Source of the DNA: JANSWP01 sp041941305
GTDB taxonomy: Bacteria > Bacteroidota > Bacteroidia > Chitinophagales > Saprospiraceae
Reading direction: 5' to 3'
NCBI GenBank assembly: GCA_041941305.1
Contig: JBGTQJ010000023.1
Span: 1-64,000 of the forward strand
DNA length: 64,000 bases
Shown here: in pieces, positions 49,863-57,985 of the stretch
Layout of the letters: each line of letters opens with the position of its first letter
How positions within the stretch are numbered: the first letter of the stretch is position 1
Notes under the pieces: model-generated
What the model was told of the DNA's origin: nothing
The model's database searches: none
What the model saw: the letters and a program-made list of their open reading frames with translations, nothing else
Position numbers and translations under genes: made by a program

Positions 49863-50897
49863 ATGAACTCAAGAACAAAAACTTGTGCTGTTTTCACTAT
49901 GCCCAAAATTAAAGAAAAACTTGTGATGCTGTTATTTATGTGGGGATTGTTGTTTTCGGTAAATGCCTCAGAATCAATTTTTTATGTAAAAAAAGGGGCT
50001 GATGGCGATGGAACTTCATGGCAAAAGGCATTTGGTGATCTCCAACAAGCATTAAATGATGCAACCTATGGAACTGAAATCTGGGTTTCCACTGGAATCT
50101 ATTATCCCACAAAAGGTACAGATAGGTTCAAATCATTTGTAATTCCTGATGGAGTCAAACTCTTTGGTGGATTTAAAGGTAATGAGCAGAAAAAAGATTA
50201 TCGAAAGGTTGATTTGTATAAAACGATATTGAGCGGAGACATAGGTTCGGATGATAACAAAGACAATACATACAATGTCATTTATACCAAAAACGTAAGT
50301 TCCGATACTGAGGTCAATGGTTTTTATATCGCAAATGGATATGCGATGGACAACAAGAGCGTACAAAATGACCCAACTCGTTCGGGGGCAGGTTGGTATA
50401 ATGTAAGTCAAAAGCAAAGCTCCAGTCCAGTTATTAAAAACTGTTTTTTTATTGGAAACAAAGCAGTGGATGGTGGAGCTATATACAATAATGCGACAGG
50501 GGGAAAGACGGAGATGGTAATCATCAATTGCTATTTCATCGATAATGAAGCAGTTATGGATGGCGGTGCTTTTTACAATGATTGTCACTTCAAGGGATAT
50601 TCAAAAGTCATTTTTGAAGATTGCACTTTTGAAAAAAATGAAAGCAATAATGGAGCCTGTATTTTCAATTACTCCTTCAATGGTTATGGTCACGGCGAAA
50701 TATTGAATAGTAAATTTCAGGGAAATAAAGCAAGAATGAGGGGAGGTGTGGTGTATAATGGTTCCAAAGAAGAGCGATTATTTGATATAAACAATTGTAA
50801 TTTTTTAAATAACACAGCAGTGGAAGGCTCCAAGTTTTTCAACATTGCAGAAAAAGAAAAACAAAGAACTATGACGGTAAACTATAATGATATGTAG
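49863..50897 (+). CDS. Secreted Pmp-like right-handed beta-helix protein
   Basis: A 344-aa protein with a signal peptide ending around VNASE (residue 38; a second Met at residue 13 gives a more compact signal). GADGDGTSWQKAFGDLQQAL begins the beta-helix fold usual in surface polysaccharide-binding or adhesive proteins. From about residue 190 there are repeated FxxN...GG motif pairs (FIGNKAVDGGAIYNN, FIDNEAVMDGGAFYND, FQGNKARMRGGVVYNG), the pattern of chlamydial polymorphic outer-membrane proteins. No catalytic signature or T9SS sorting domain is visible, and the protein is short for its class. It is the first of four closely spaced plus-strand genes after the giant gene. Confidence 0.75.
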   Translation: MNSRTKTCAVFTMPKIKEKLVMLLFMWGLLFSVNASESIFYVKKGADGDGTSWQKAFGDLQQALNDATYGTEIWVSTGIYYPTKGTDRFKSFVIPDGVKLFGGFKGNEQKKDYRKVDLYKTILSGDIGSDDNKDNTYNVIYTKNVSSDTEVNGFYIANGYAMDNKSVQNDPTRSGAGWYNVSQKQSSSPVIKNCFFIGNKAVDGGAIYNNATGGKTEMVIINCYFIDNEAVMDGGAFYNDCHFKGYSKVIFEDCTFEKNESNNGACIFNYSFNGYGHGEILNSKFQGNKARMRGGVVYNGSKEERLFDINNCNFLNNTAVEGSKFFNIAEKEKQRTMTVNYNDM

Positions 50898-50975
50898 TTC
50901 TGGAAAGAGTTGATTGGTAATTTAAGCAGTAAAAAAGGGATCGGCTAATTCCAGATTTAGGAAAATCGGAAAATC

Positions 50976-52406
50976 ATGGTAAGAAAACTACTTTTTGGGT
51001 TTTGGTTAAGTATTGTATTTATTCAAGTGATTTCAGCCCAAGCTCCACAGGCAATTTGCTATCAGGCAGTTGCCAAAGATAATTTGGGGAACAATATTAT
51101 TGAAACGACTATTGGCATTCAGGCAGCTGTCTTGAAAGGAGGTCCAAATGGAATTGCAGAATGGATTGAAACCTTCACACCCAAAACAGACCAATTTGGA
51201 TTATTTACGGTCAATATTGGAGAAGGCACCAGAGCTGGAGGTATACAGACTCAATTTGATAGCCTCCAATGGGGAGCAGGAGTTTATTGGCTCCAAATCA
51301 GTATGGATATTGATGGAGGACAAGATTATTTGTTAATGGGTAGCAATCGAATGCTTTCAGTTCCTTATGCTATCTACTCCAATCGTACAGAAACAGCAGC
51401 CTCCGCATTGAACGCTCTTTTTGCGGATTCCTCAGCCACAGCCAATTATGCAAATCAAGCCCAGCAAGCTCAATTTTCAGATTCCACATTGGTCTCAAGT
51501 TACGCCCATGAAGCCGGAAATGCCCAGACAGCATTAACAGCCTTATCCACCTTAGGCGACGATGACCAAAGTCCTACCAATGAATTACAGGACTTGTTGT
51601 ATCAAAATGATTCTTTGTATCTCCAGTCTCAGGCTGGAAACCTAAGTCAGGGCTTTTTTATCCCCAATCAGGATGCAGATCACGACACCTTGAATGAACT
51701 TCAAACCCTTATCGTTCAAAATGATCTATTGCATCTACAGACTTCTAGCGGCAATATTTCCGGAATCGGAATTCAGATTGATCAAGACAGTACAAATGAG
51801 TTGCAAAGCCTCGATTTTGATGGTAAAGAGTTAAGTCTTTCCAATGGCAATAGCATTATGTTAATGGATGAGCAAAGACCTTTTTCAGCGGTTGGGGCAT
51901 CTTTCGATCTGCCACAAGGGATTTTGGGAGAGCATATCGTCCTGGGTTTGGGCGACTTTCAAGTACCTGCCAACAAGAATTTTTATGTCATGGCTTCCGG
52001 TCCCAGCATTAAGCTTAAAAATTATGGCAATCCTCCATTTCACGACCTCCCAACTACTCCCAATATGCCGGCTTTTCCGGCAAATACCGAAATAGAAGAC
52101 TGTATGTGTACCGGTGTTTTAATCGATACCAGTGCATCCATCCATCCTATTATTATTGATTTTATTAGTGGTGCTGGTTCCTTCTCAGTTCCGCCAGGTA
52201 AGATTTTATTCATTAAAAGTGGAATGAAAAATGACCAGGCGGCTCGCTTAATTGTGAATGGCGCTCCAATGGAGTTTTTACGTCCCAATCTAGCGAGAGG
52301 AACCAGAATCATCACATTTCCTCCAGGAACAGAACTGGAACCATTTCCTGTCAACCAAACTATAGATTTAGTATTGACTGGGTTTCTGATTGATGAAAAT
52401 TTGTAA
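50976..52406 (+). CDS. Secreted protein with Bacteroidota-type N-terminal domain, unknown function
   Basis: A 476-aa protein with a signal peptide (1-22, ending VISAQ). Residues about 23-135 (APQAICYQAVAKDNLGN ... LMGSNRMLSVPYAIYSN) match a domain I know from many secreted Bacteroidota proteins, often with fibre-like or tail-collar-like C-termini. A low-complexity Ala/Ser/Gln stretch (about 140-190) and three repeats around TNELQ (NELQDLLYQNDSLYLQS, NELQTLIVQNDLLHLQT, NELQSLDFDGKELSLSN) follow, then a beta-rich C-terminal domain with a CMC motif. No sorting domain is visible. It is 78 bp after the beta-helix gene and 85 bp before the SprB-repeat gene, so co-transcription is likely. Confidence 0.7.
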   Translation: MVRKLLFGFWLSIVFIQVISAQAPQAICYQAVAKDNLGNNIIETTIGIQAAVLKGGPNGIAEWIETFTPKTDQFGLFTVNIGEGTRAGGIQTQFDSLQWGAGVYWLQISMDIDGGQDYLLMGSNRMLSVPYAIYSNRTETAASALNALFADSSATANYANQAQQAQFSDSTLVSSYAHEAGNAQTALTALSTLGDDDQSPTNELQDLLYQNDSLYLQSQAGNLSQGFFIPNQDADHDTLNELQTLIVQNDLLHLQTSSGNISGIGIQIDQDSTNELQSLDFDGKELSLSNGNSIMLMDEQRPFSAVGASFDLPQGILGEHIVLGLGDFQVPANKNFYVMASGPSIKLKNYGNPPFHDLPTTPNMPAFPANTEIEDCMCTGVLIDTSASIHPIIIDFISGAGSFSVPPGKILFIKSGMKNDQAARLIVNGAPMEFLRPNLARGTRIITFPPGTELEPFPVNQTIDLVLTGFLIDENL

Positions 52407-52491
52407 ATCTGCTGATGTCACTGTTTGCAGGCTTATGGGCTGTTTGACAGTGTTGAATTTTTTTTTTAAACAAACGCTTAAATCAGAAGCC

Positions 52492-53697
52492 ATGAAGAAG
52501 ATATTTATTACGGTTTTAATCAATCAAATAATGTTGCTGGGACTTCAGTCGCAAAGTATTTCCAGAAGTGCCATTTGTAGCTTTGGAAGCACTCAAAGCA
52601 ATAGTGTTTCTACCCTTACTTCCACTTTTGGACAATGCCCTGGTTGCACATCTTTAAAAAATGGAAGCACCATTTTGACACAAGGCTTTCAGCAAGCAAA
52701 TGAAGGAATTGATTGCTTTTTTGTCGCTTTTGATTATGAATCTGAAACCAGTGTTTGTGGGCAACTTTTTGATTTTTTTTACAATGGAAATGCCAATATT
52801 GATGAGGTTATGATAGAGTGGGACTTTGGTATGGATGGCTACCCTCAAACTTCGAATTTGGCGAATCCCGCAGGGGTGGCTTTTTCAGAAACCGGAACCA
52901 AAACGATTGCTTTAAGGATCTTTAATGATAGTTGTGATTTTTCAGCTTCCGCTATTATCCAGGTGGATAGTGCCGGTTTTGGCACCAACCCATTGGTTCA
53001 GGATATAGATTGTAAAGGAAATGATTCAGGAATAATTGCTTTGGAATTGACAGGAGGAATGGCTCCATTTAGCTTTCAATGGTCCAATGGTGAAAATAGC
53101 CAGTCCCTTTCCAATTTAACACCAGGAGTTTATGGATATACGGTTACAGATGTACTGGGATGTGAGAGTGCTAGAACTTTGACTTTGACAGAACCCGAAG
53201 AAGATCTTATCCTGCAATTTGATGTAACCTCCGAAACATGTATTGGGACATTTGATGCATCTGTTATGGTGACTGTTCAAGGGGGGACTGCTCCATATGA
53301 ATTTAGGTGGTCAGATGGATTCTCCTTTCCAATCATGAACAATATCGCTTCCGGAGAATATTTCATCACCGTTACAGATGCAAATGACTGTCAAACAGCT
53401 GCTTCCCTTTTGATAGGACAAAAATGCCAACCTCAGATATACAACACCATAACCCCCAACGAAGATGGCATAAATGATTTTTGGAAAATTCCGGATATAG
53501 AGCTATTTCCTGAAAATGAAGTTAGAATTTATAACCGTTGGGGGGAGTTGGTATTCGAAACAAATGGATACGCCAATACCTGGAATGGAAGGTCATCTAA
53601 TGGAAAAAATCTTTCCGATGGTGCCTATTTCTATGTAGTCCGACTGAATAATGCAAACGATAGTGTATTGACAGGCTCAATAACAGTAATTCGCTAA
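52492..53697 (+). CDS. SprB-repeat protein with T9SS type B sorting domain
   Basis: A 401-aa secreted protein. The frame is open from 52390, but the signal peptide starts at the ATG at 52492 (MKKIFITVLINQIMLLGLQSQS), so that start is chosen. A short Cys-containing N-terminal part is followed by a PKD-like region, then two SprB-like repeats (LTGGMAPFSFQWSNG and VQGGTAPYEFRWSDG) and a C-terminal CHU_C domain (NTITPNEDGINDFW ... VRIYNRWGELVFETNGY ... TGSITVIR). It is a small version of the 2251-aa adhesin. The next gene, 48 bp downstream, encodes a PorP/SprF-type protein. That order recalls sprB-sprF of Flavobacterium, where SprF is needed to export the adhesin SprB (established for that system, inferred here). 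Confidence 0.88.
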   Translation: MKKIFITVLINQIMLLGLQSQSISRSAICSFGSTQSNSVSTLTSTFGQCPGCTSLKNGSTILTQGFQQANEGIDCFFVAFDYESETSVCGQLFDFFYNGNANIDEVMIEWDFGMDGYPQTSNLANPAGVAFSETGTKTIALRIFNDSCDFSASAIIQVDSAGFGTNPLVQDIDCKGNDSGIIALELTGGMAPFSFQWSNGENSQSLSNLTPGVYGYTVTDVLGCESARTLTLTEPEEDLILQFDVTSETCIGTFDASVMVTVQGGTAPYEFRWSDGFSFPIMNNIASGEYFITVTDANDCQTAASLLIGQKCQPQIYNTITPNEDGINDFWKIPDIELFPENEVRIYNRWGELVFETNGYANTWNGRSSNGKNLSDGAYFYVVRLNNANDSVLTGSITVIR

Positions 53698-53705
53698 GAG
53701 GTACT

Positions 53706-53723
53706 ACGACTCTGGAGTGCCGT
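53706..53723. repeat. Degenerate CGACTCT-type hairpin between the two secretion genes
   Basis: ACG-ACTC-TG-GAGT-gc-CGT forms a short stem with a 2-nt bulge, a weak relative of the hairpin at 6038. It lies in the 48-bp gap between the SprB-repeat gene and the PorP-OmpA gene. Confidence 0.5.
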
Positions 53724-53745
53724 GCTAAAGTAAATGTTCATCAAT

Positions 53746-55464
53746 ATGAAAAAACCATTACTTCTGATAAGCTTGTTTTTATTTCAACTGATCGTATATG
53801 CTCAGCAATATCCTCTATTCACCAATTATGTCTTGAATGATTTTGGATTCAATCCTGCTATCGCTGGAAGTACGGACTATTTGGATTTGCGTATGACTTA
53901 TCGTACACAATGGATTGGTCTTGAAGATGCACCTAAGACGCAAATTATAAGTGCCCAGGGTGTCTTACAAAACCTTCCTGTTGGAATAGGAGGGTATGTA
54001 TTTAATGACCTTGCCGGTCAAATCAAGCGAACAGGAGTTTCTATGGCATTTAGTTATGCTTTGAATTTAGGATTTGGAAAGTTAGGACTTGGAGTATCGG
54101 GTGGATTCTATAGTTTTCGCCTTAGTGGGGAACATGAGGCAGAGTTGAATACAGATCCAACTTTAGCGAATGCGATGACTGGTAGGTGGACCCCGGATTT
54201 AAGTGTAGGAACCTATTTACAAATGCACAATGGTTTGTTTGTGGGATTTTCGGTTCCCCAGGTTCTGAAACAGGAGGTAAATTTCAATTCTGATCAAAAT
54301 ACATTTACCACTAATATTATCCCTCATTATTATGCCATGGCGGGGTATCGAATGGAGGTAAATGATTTATTGGCATTTGAACCCAGTATTTTGTTGAAAA
54401 TGACTAATGCGGTGCCTGTGCAGATAGATGCCGCTCTTAGAGCTATATTCAAAAAACGGTTTTGGTTAGGCGGAAGTTACAGAACTCAGGATGCAGCAAC
54501 CATTATGTTGGGTTATGATATTTCCCAAAAAATGGGCTTGGCTTACGCTTATGATTTTACCATTAGTGGTTTGAGAGAGGGCTCAAAAGGTAGTCATGAA
54601 TGCTCTTTGGTATTTCGATTGGGAAAACGCGACCAGGATGGAGATGGTGTTCCTGACAGGCTTGATGAATGTCCTGATGAACCTGGAACAAAAGAAAATA
54701 ATGGTTGCCCGGAGCCATTTGCTTCTGCTGAGGATAATATTGCCTTTAAGGATGATTGGGACAAGGATGGCATCAGAAATGATATTGACAAATGCCCAAA
54801 AGTACCGGGTGTGCCCAACAATCAAGGCTGCCCAATCGACGACCGTGACAAGGATGGAATTGTAGATGCAAAAGACAAATGTCCGGATGAACATGGCATT
54901 TTGTTAACGGAAGGCTGCCCACCTCAAGATATTGACCAAGATGGTATAGTGGATGCAGCTGATCGTTGCCCGGAGATAAAAGGAACCATTTTCAACCAAG
55001 GCTGTCCAGATAATGATTCGGATAGGGATGGGGTATTGGATTTTGAAGATAAATGTCCTGAAACTCCGGGAAGTAAAGAGCGTGGTGGCTGTCCGGTGGT
55101 AAAAGCCTCAGAAAAGGAAATTCTGGATTTAGCAATTAGAAACCTATACTTTGCCACGAATAAATATGATATCAATCCTGAGGCATATCCATACCTGAAT
55201 GATTTAGCAGAATTATTGGTCAAACATCGCGACTGGAAAATCTCTCTTTCGGGGCATGCTGATGACAGAGGAGATGAATTATACAATTTCGAATTGTCTA
55301 AGAGCAGAGCTGAAAGTGTACTATTCTATTTATTGAATAGGGGAGTGAAGCGAAGGCAGTTGGTAGTGGAATATTATGGTGAGCGGGTTCCTACAGCTTC
55401 CAACTACAGCGAAGATACCCGCCGTCTGAATAGAAGAGTGGAAATGCGCTTTATTTGGGACTGA
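53746..55464 (+). CDS. PorP/SprF-family outer-membrane protein fused to TSP3 repeats and OmpA domain
   Basis: A 572-aa protein with a signal peptide (1-19, ending VYAQ); an ATG 12 bp upstream is possible. Residues about 20-285 form a PorP/SprF-type beta-barrel (QYPLFTNYVLNDFGFNPAIAGS is the family start). Residues about 295-455 carry five to six thrombospondin type 3 calcium repeats (DxDxDGxxDxxDxCP). The C-terminal OmpA domain (about 462-572) has the peptidoglycan-binding pattern GHADDRGDELYNFELSKSRA. PorP/SprF proteins help export or hold T9SS type B cargo, and OmpA domains bind the cell wall. In one chain they could tie a surface adhesin to peptidoglycan (inference). It closes the plus-strand surface block and is convergent with the HD gene. 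Confidence 0.9.
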   Translation: MKKPLLLISLFLFQLIVYAQQYPLFTNYVLNDFGFNPAIAGSTDYLDLRMTYRTQWIGLEDAPKTQIISAQGVLQNLPVGIGGYVFNDLAGQIKRTGVSMAFSYALNLGFGKLGLGVSGGFYSFRLSGEHEAELNTDPTLANAMTGRWTPDLSVGTYLQMHNGLFVGFSVPQVLKQEVNFNSDQNTFTTNIIPHYYAMAGYRMEVNDLLAFEPSILLKMTNAVPVQIDAALRAIFKKRFWLGGSYRTQDAATIMLGYDISQKMGLAYAYDFTISGLREGSKGSHECSLVFRLGKRDQDGDGVPDRLDECPDEPGTKENNGCPEPFASAEDNIAFKDDWDKDGIRNDIDKCPKVPGVPNNQGCPIDDRDKDGIVDAKDKCPDEHGILLTEGCPPQDIDQDGIVDAADRCPEIKGTIFNQGCPDNDSDRDGVLDFEDKCPETPGSKERGGCPVVKASEKEILDLAIRNLYFATNKYDINPEAYPYLNDLAELLVKHRDWKISLSGHADDRGDELYNFELSKSRAESVLFYLLNRGVKRRQLVVEYYGERVPTASNYSEDTRRLNRRVEMRFIWD

Positions 55465-55476
55465 TTTTAATGAAGG

Positions 55477-55495
55477 AATGAATAATTTATTCATT
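55477..55495. repeat. Palindrome between convergent genes
   Basis: AATGAATAA (55477-55485) and TTATTCATT (55487-55495) pair perfectly around one base. As at 2618, the palindrome includes the stop codon of the minus-strand gene, here the HD-domain gene. Confidence 0.7.
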
Positions 55496-56110
55496 ATTCA
55501 AGACTTCTTCCTCAAACCACCTCAATGGAGCCTGTATTTTGTCACCAGTTTGGGTATCACATTTAAAAAAGTAGTAATAAAGCATAAGGTTATCGCCCAG
55601 GCGCTTCAATAAGTTATTGAGTTTTGCGGTACCCGCATCCTCTTTGCCATATAGTTTGAGGAGTCTCCAGGCATAATAAGCTTCATCATGTAATTCTATG
55701 ATATCCAAGACATCCTGTTCTTCTGTGTATGCTGCCATAAAGTGTCTTGCAAGCATACTATGGTGTTTTGACCAATCTCTTGGATAGGTTTTACTTTCTG
55801 CGTATTTGAAGGTATCGTGAACAATGGTGATGAGTCGCAATTTTCGGCGAGATTGGGCATCCAAACTCAATGCCTCGATATTGTTCAAAACTTCTCGAAC
55901 GTGGAGAACGACTTCTCCTTCAGGGTGTCCATACCTCGGTTTTCCCCACATCAATCCTTTGCGAATTTCAGGATTATTCAAAATTTGAGTTTCGAGTTCT
56001 GTTTCAGGCTTTACTAATTCTTCAATATTGATTGCCTCTTGCATTGGCAATTTAATCATTCTAATAAGGTTCGATTTGGTCACAGACAATAGTTTGTAAG
56101 CTGTTTTCAT
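55487..56110 (-). CDS. HD-domain protein (putative phosphohydrolase)
   Basis: A protein of about 207 aa with HD-superfamily metal-site motifs in order: H in GHPEGEVVLHVREVL, the HD pair in ITIVHDTFKYAE, HH in WSKHHSMLARHF and H in IIELHDEAYYAW. Such proteins are usually metal-dependent phosphohydrolases of nucleotides or second messengers. The substrate here is unknown. The start is uncertain. The frame is open to a GTG at 56176 inside a hairpin, and I use the ATG at 56110. The ATG at 56044 (MQEAINIEELV) is also credible because conservation seems to begin there. It has no operon partner and faces the PorP-OmpA gene. Confidence 0.7.
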   Translation of the reverse strand: MKTAYKLLSVTKSNLIRMIKLPMQEAINIEELVKPETELETQILNNPEIRKGLMWGKPRYGHPEGEVVLHVREVLNNIEALSLDAQSRRKLRLITIVHDTFKYAESKTYPRDWSKHHSMLARHFMAAYTEEQDVLDIIELHDEAYYAWRLLKLYGKEDAGTAKLNNLLKRLGDNLMLYYYFFKCDTQTGDKIQAPLRWFEEEVLNNE

Positions 56111-56161
56111 ATTGGCGGTTTTGGTTTCATTTCCCTCCGTCGAGGAATTTGGTTGTAATAA

Positions 56162-56207
56162 AAATTCCATTAACACTTTTAAAATCGGTTCCGTGTTAAT
56201 GGAATTT
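56162..56207. repeat. 15-bp inverted repeat before the HD gene
   Basis: AAATTCCATTAACAC (56162-56176) pairs perfectly with GTGTTAATGGAATTT (56193-56207) around a 16-nt loop. It overlaps the earliest possible start of the HD gene and may be a regulator-binding site or leader hairpin. Confidence 0.7.
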
Positions 56208-56281
56208 AAAAAGGGCGGTTTTGGTCGTTAATGTCAAGTTAAATGGAAATAGGGCAATAACCTTGCTAGCTCAATGTCGTT

Positions 56282-56289
56282 TATTTTTG
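56282..56289 (+). promoter_or_regulatory. Candidate -7 element (TATTTTTG) of the HtrA-like gene
   Basis: An exact TAnnTTTG match with CTTG at 56262-56265, 16 bp upstream. It would give a leader of about 215 nt before the ATG at 56511, within which the inverted repeat at 56400 lies. Confidence 0.45.
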
Positions 56290-56399
56290 CGAAAGATACA
56301 TTACCTTAACTGCCCAGTCAAATTTTGATATAAATTTCATAAGCAACCCTTAAAAATTATCTTCATCATTTAGCTCGGCATAACGCCTCATGAATCTTC

Positions 56400-56466
56400 G
56401 ATTTCGTCAAATAAGCGCAGGCTGAAATCCTGATAAGAAATGAAGTTGAGTTTATATGACGAAATC
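56400..56466. promoter_or_regulatory. Inverted repeat GATTTCGTCA / TGACGAAATC in the htrA-like leader
   Basis: Perfect 10-bp arms at 56400-56409 and 56457-56466 are separated by 47 nt. CTTCATC and GATGAAG words outside them can add pairing. It may be a regulatory site or leader structure for the protease gene. The function is not known. Confidence 0.4.
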
Positions 56467-56510
56467 AAAAAGATGAAGGAAATTTTTAATCACTACTAAG
56501 AAACGACAAA

Positions 56511-57674
56511 ATGAAACAAGTATTTTCCCTTATTGCTGCTGGTATCATTGGAGGCATGATTTGCCTCGGCGGTGTACAATTATTAAATAGCAATCAAGCT
56601 CCTACCGAAACACTCTCCTTTGCAAAGCAAGTTAATAATGTAAATGTAAAACCAAATTCGAATCTGGTTCCTTTTGATTTTACACAAGCTGCTGAAGTTT
56701 CGATGCCTGCAGTTGTACATATTTCTGCAAAAGAAAGTGAAGCTACTGCAAGAAATAACAGAAAGAGCGATCCATTTTCTCGCCTTTTTGGTGAAGATTT
56801 CTTTTTTGGAAGCCCTTACAATATGCCAAAGCAAGGAACTGGCTCAGGAGTGATATATACAGAAGACGGTTATATTATTACGAATAATCACGTGGTGGAA
56901 TTTGCTGATGAAATAGAAGTGACCACCTACGACAATCGAAAATTTCAGGCAACGAAAGTAGGGACTTATCCAGCTTCCGATTTGGCTGTATTGAAAATAG
57001 ATGGAACCAATATGCCTACTTTGAGAATTGCCAATTCAGACGAGGCCAAAGTAGGGGAGTGGGTCATGGCAGTTGGAAATCCATTGGAATTGTCTTCAAC
57101 AGTTACTGCAGGAATTATCAGTGCCAAAGGGCGAGATATTGACATCATTCAATCTCAAACTGAATTGGCAATTGAATCTTTCATCCAGACAGATGCCGCA
57201 GTGAATCCTGGCAATAGTGGAGGGGCTTTAGTAGATATTGATGGTAAATTATTGGGTATCAATACTGCAATTGCCACGCGGACAGGGTACTACCAGGGTT
57301 ATTCATTTGCCATCCCGGTAAATATTGTTGTCAATATCGTGGACGAAATAATTGAGAATGGAACCTACGAACGTGGTTTTCTCGGCATAAATATTGCAGA
57401 ACTGACTAATGAGGATATCGAAGAACTCAAATTAAACATCACTCAGGGAGTTCTCGTAGATAATGTAGTAGATAGGGGTGCTGCCCAATTTGCCGGTATA
57501 TTACCTAACGATGTCATTGTAGAGGCAAATCAGAAGAAAATTCGTTCCACACCAGATTTATTGGAAATATTAGGCAGCGCTAAAGTGGGCGATACCGTTG
57601 AATTGACAATTAATAGAGATGGGGAAACCCTGGAAATACCAGTTAGGCTGAAAGCAGCTGAACCCCGATATTAA
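56511..57674 (+). CDS. HtrA/DegQ-type periplasmic serine protease with one PDZ domain
   Basis: A 387-aa envelope protease with an N-terminal membrane or signal segment (about 5-25, IAAGIIGGMICLGGVQLL). The trypsin-like domain has the full catalytic triad: His127 in TNNHVV, Asp157 in ASDLAVLKI and Ser236 in NPGNSGGAL. A single PDZ domain fills about 285-385 (GFLGINIAEL ... GVLVDNVVDRGAAQFAG). DegP and DegQ have two PDZ domains, so this resembles DegS or short DegQ-like forms. Its likely task is degradation or sensing of misfolded envelope proteins, relevant next to so many large exported proteins (inference). It has its own promoter candidate and a strong terminator at 57861. Confidence 0.92.
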   Translation: MKQVFSLIAAGIIGGMICLGGVQLLNSNQAPTETLSFAKQVNNVNVKPNSNLVPFDFTQAAEVSMPAVVHISAKESEATARNNRKSDPFSRLFGEDFFFGSPYNMPKQGTGSGVIYTEDGYIITNNHVVEFADEIEVTTYDNRKFQATKVGTYPASDLAVLKIDGTNMPTLRIANSDEAKVGEWVMAVGNPLELSSTVTAGIISAKGRDIDIIQSQTELAIESFIQTDAAVNPGNSGGALVDIDGKLLGINTAIATRTGYYQGYSFAIPVNIVVNIVDEIIENGTYERGFLGINIAELTNEDIEELKLNITQGVLVDNVVDRGAAQFAGILPNDVIVEANQKKIRSTPDLLEILGSAKVGDTVELTINRDGETLEIPVRLKAAEPRY

Positions 57675-57985
57675 AAGTTAATATTTTTTGTAAAAAAGGT
57701 TGATTCTAAGTTATGAAAATCAGACCTTTGCAGAAGAATACAATTAACCACATATTAAGATAGTTTTAACATTTGAAGTGCAACAAAATTTCGCTTAATG
57801 TGGTTTGATAAGATATAATAAGAGACTTGTTTAAAGTTGGTTTTTCGTTTTGTTTTGATGCGTCTGTCTTGCTTTGCAAGGCAGGCGTTTTTTTATGCAG
57901 ATACCTTAGATACGCTTTATTCTCCCTGTGTTCAGAATAGTTAGGACACTTGTTAAATACGCCATAACTTTAAAATATTTAAATA
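57675..57985. other. 311-bp intergenic region after the protease gene
   Basis: Contains an imperfect inverted repeat (AACCACAT starting at 57746 against CTTAATGTGGTT at 57794-57805) and the terminator at 57861. No gene is seen. Confidence 0.55.
57861..57894 (+). terminator. Strong rho-independent terminator
   Basis: CGTCTGTCTTGC (57861-57872) pairs with GCAAGGCAGGCG (57876-57887), with two G-T pairs and a TTT loop, and is followed by seven T residues. It ends plus-strand transcription from the HtrA-like gene. Confidence 0.85.

Larger units (their letters stand above)
56111..56510. other. 400-bp divergent region between HD and htrA-like genes
   Basis: Holds the inverted repeat at 56162-56207, a -7 promoter box at 56282, and a 10-bp inverted repeat at 56400-56409/56457-56466. 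No gene is seen. Confidence 0.55.

Noticed and set aside
56111..56176. GTG-started extension of the HD-domain protein
   Set aside because: The start lies inside a perfect inverted repeat and the added residues show no conserved pattern. Left as an alternative only.
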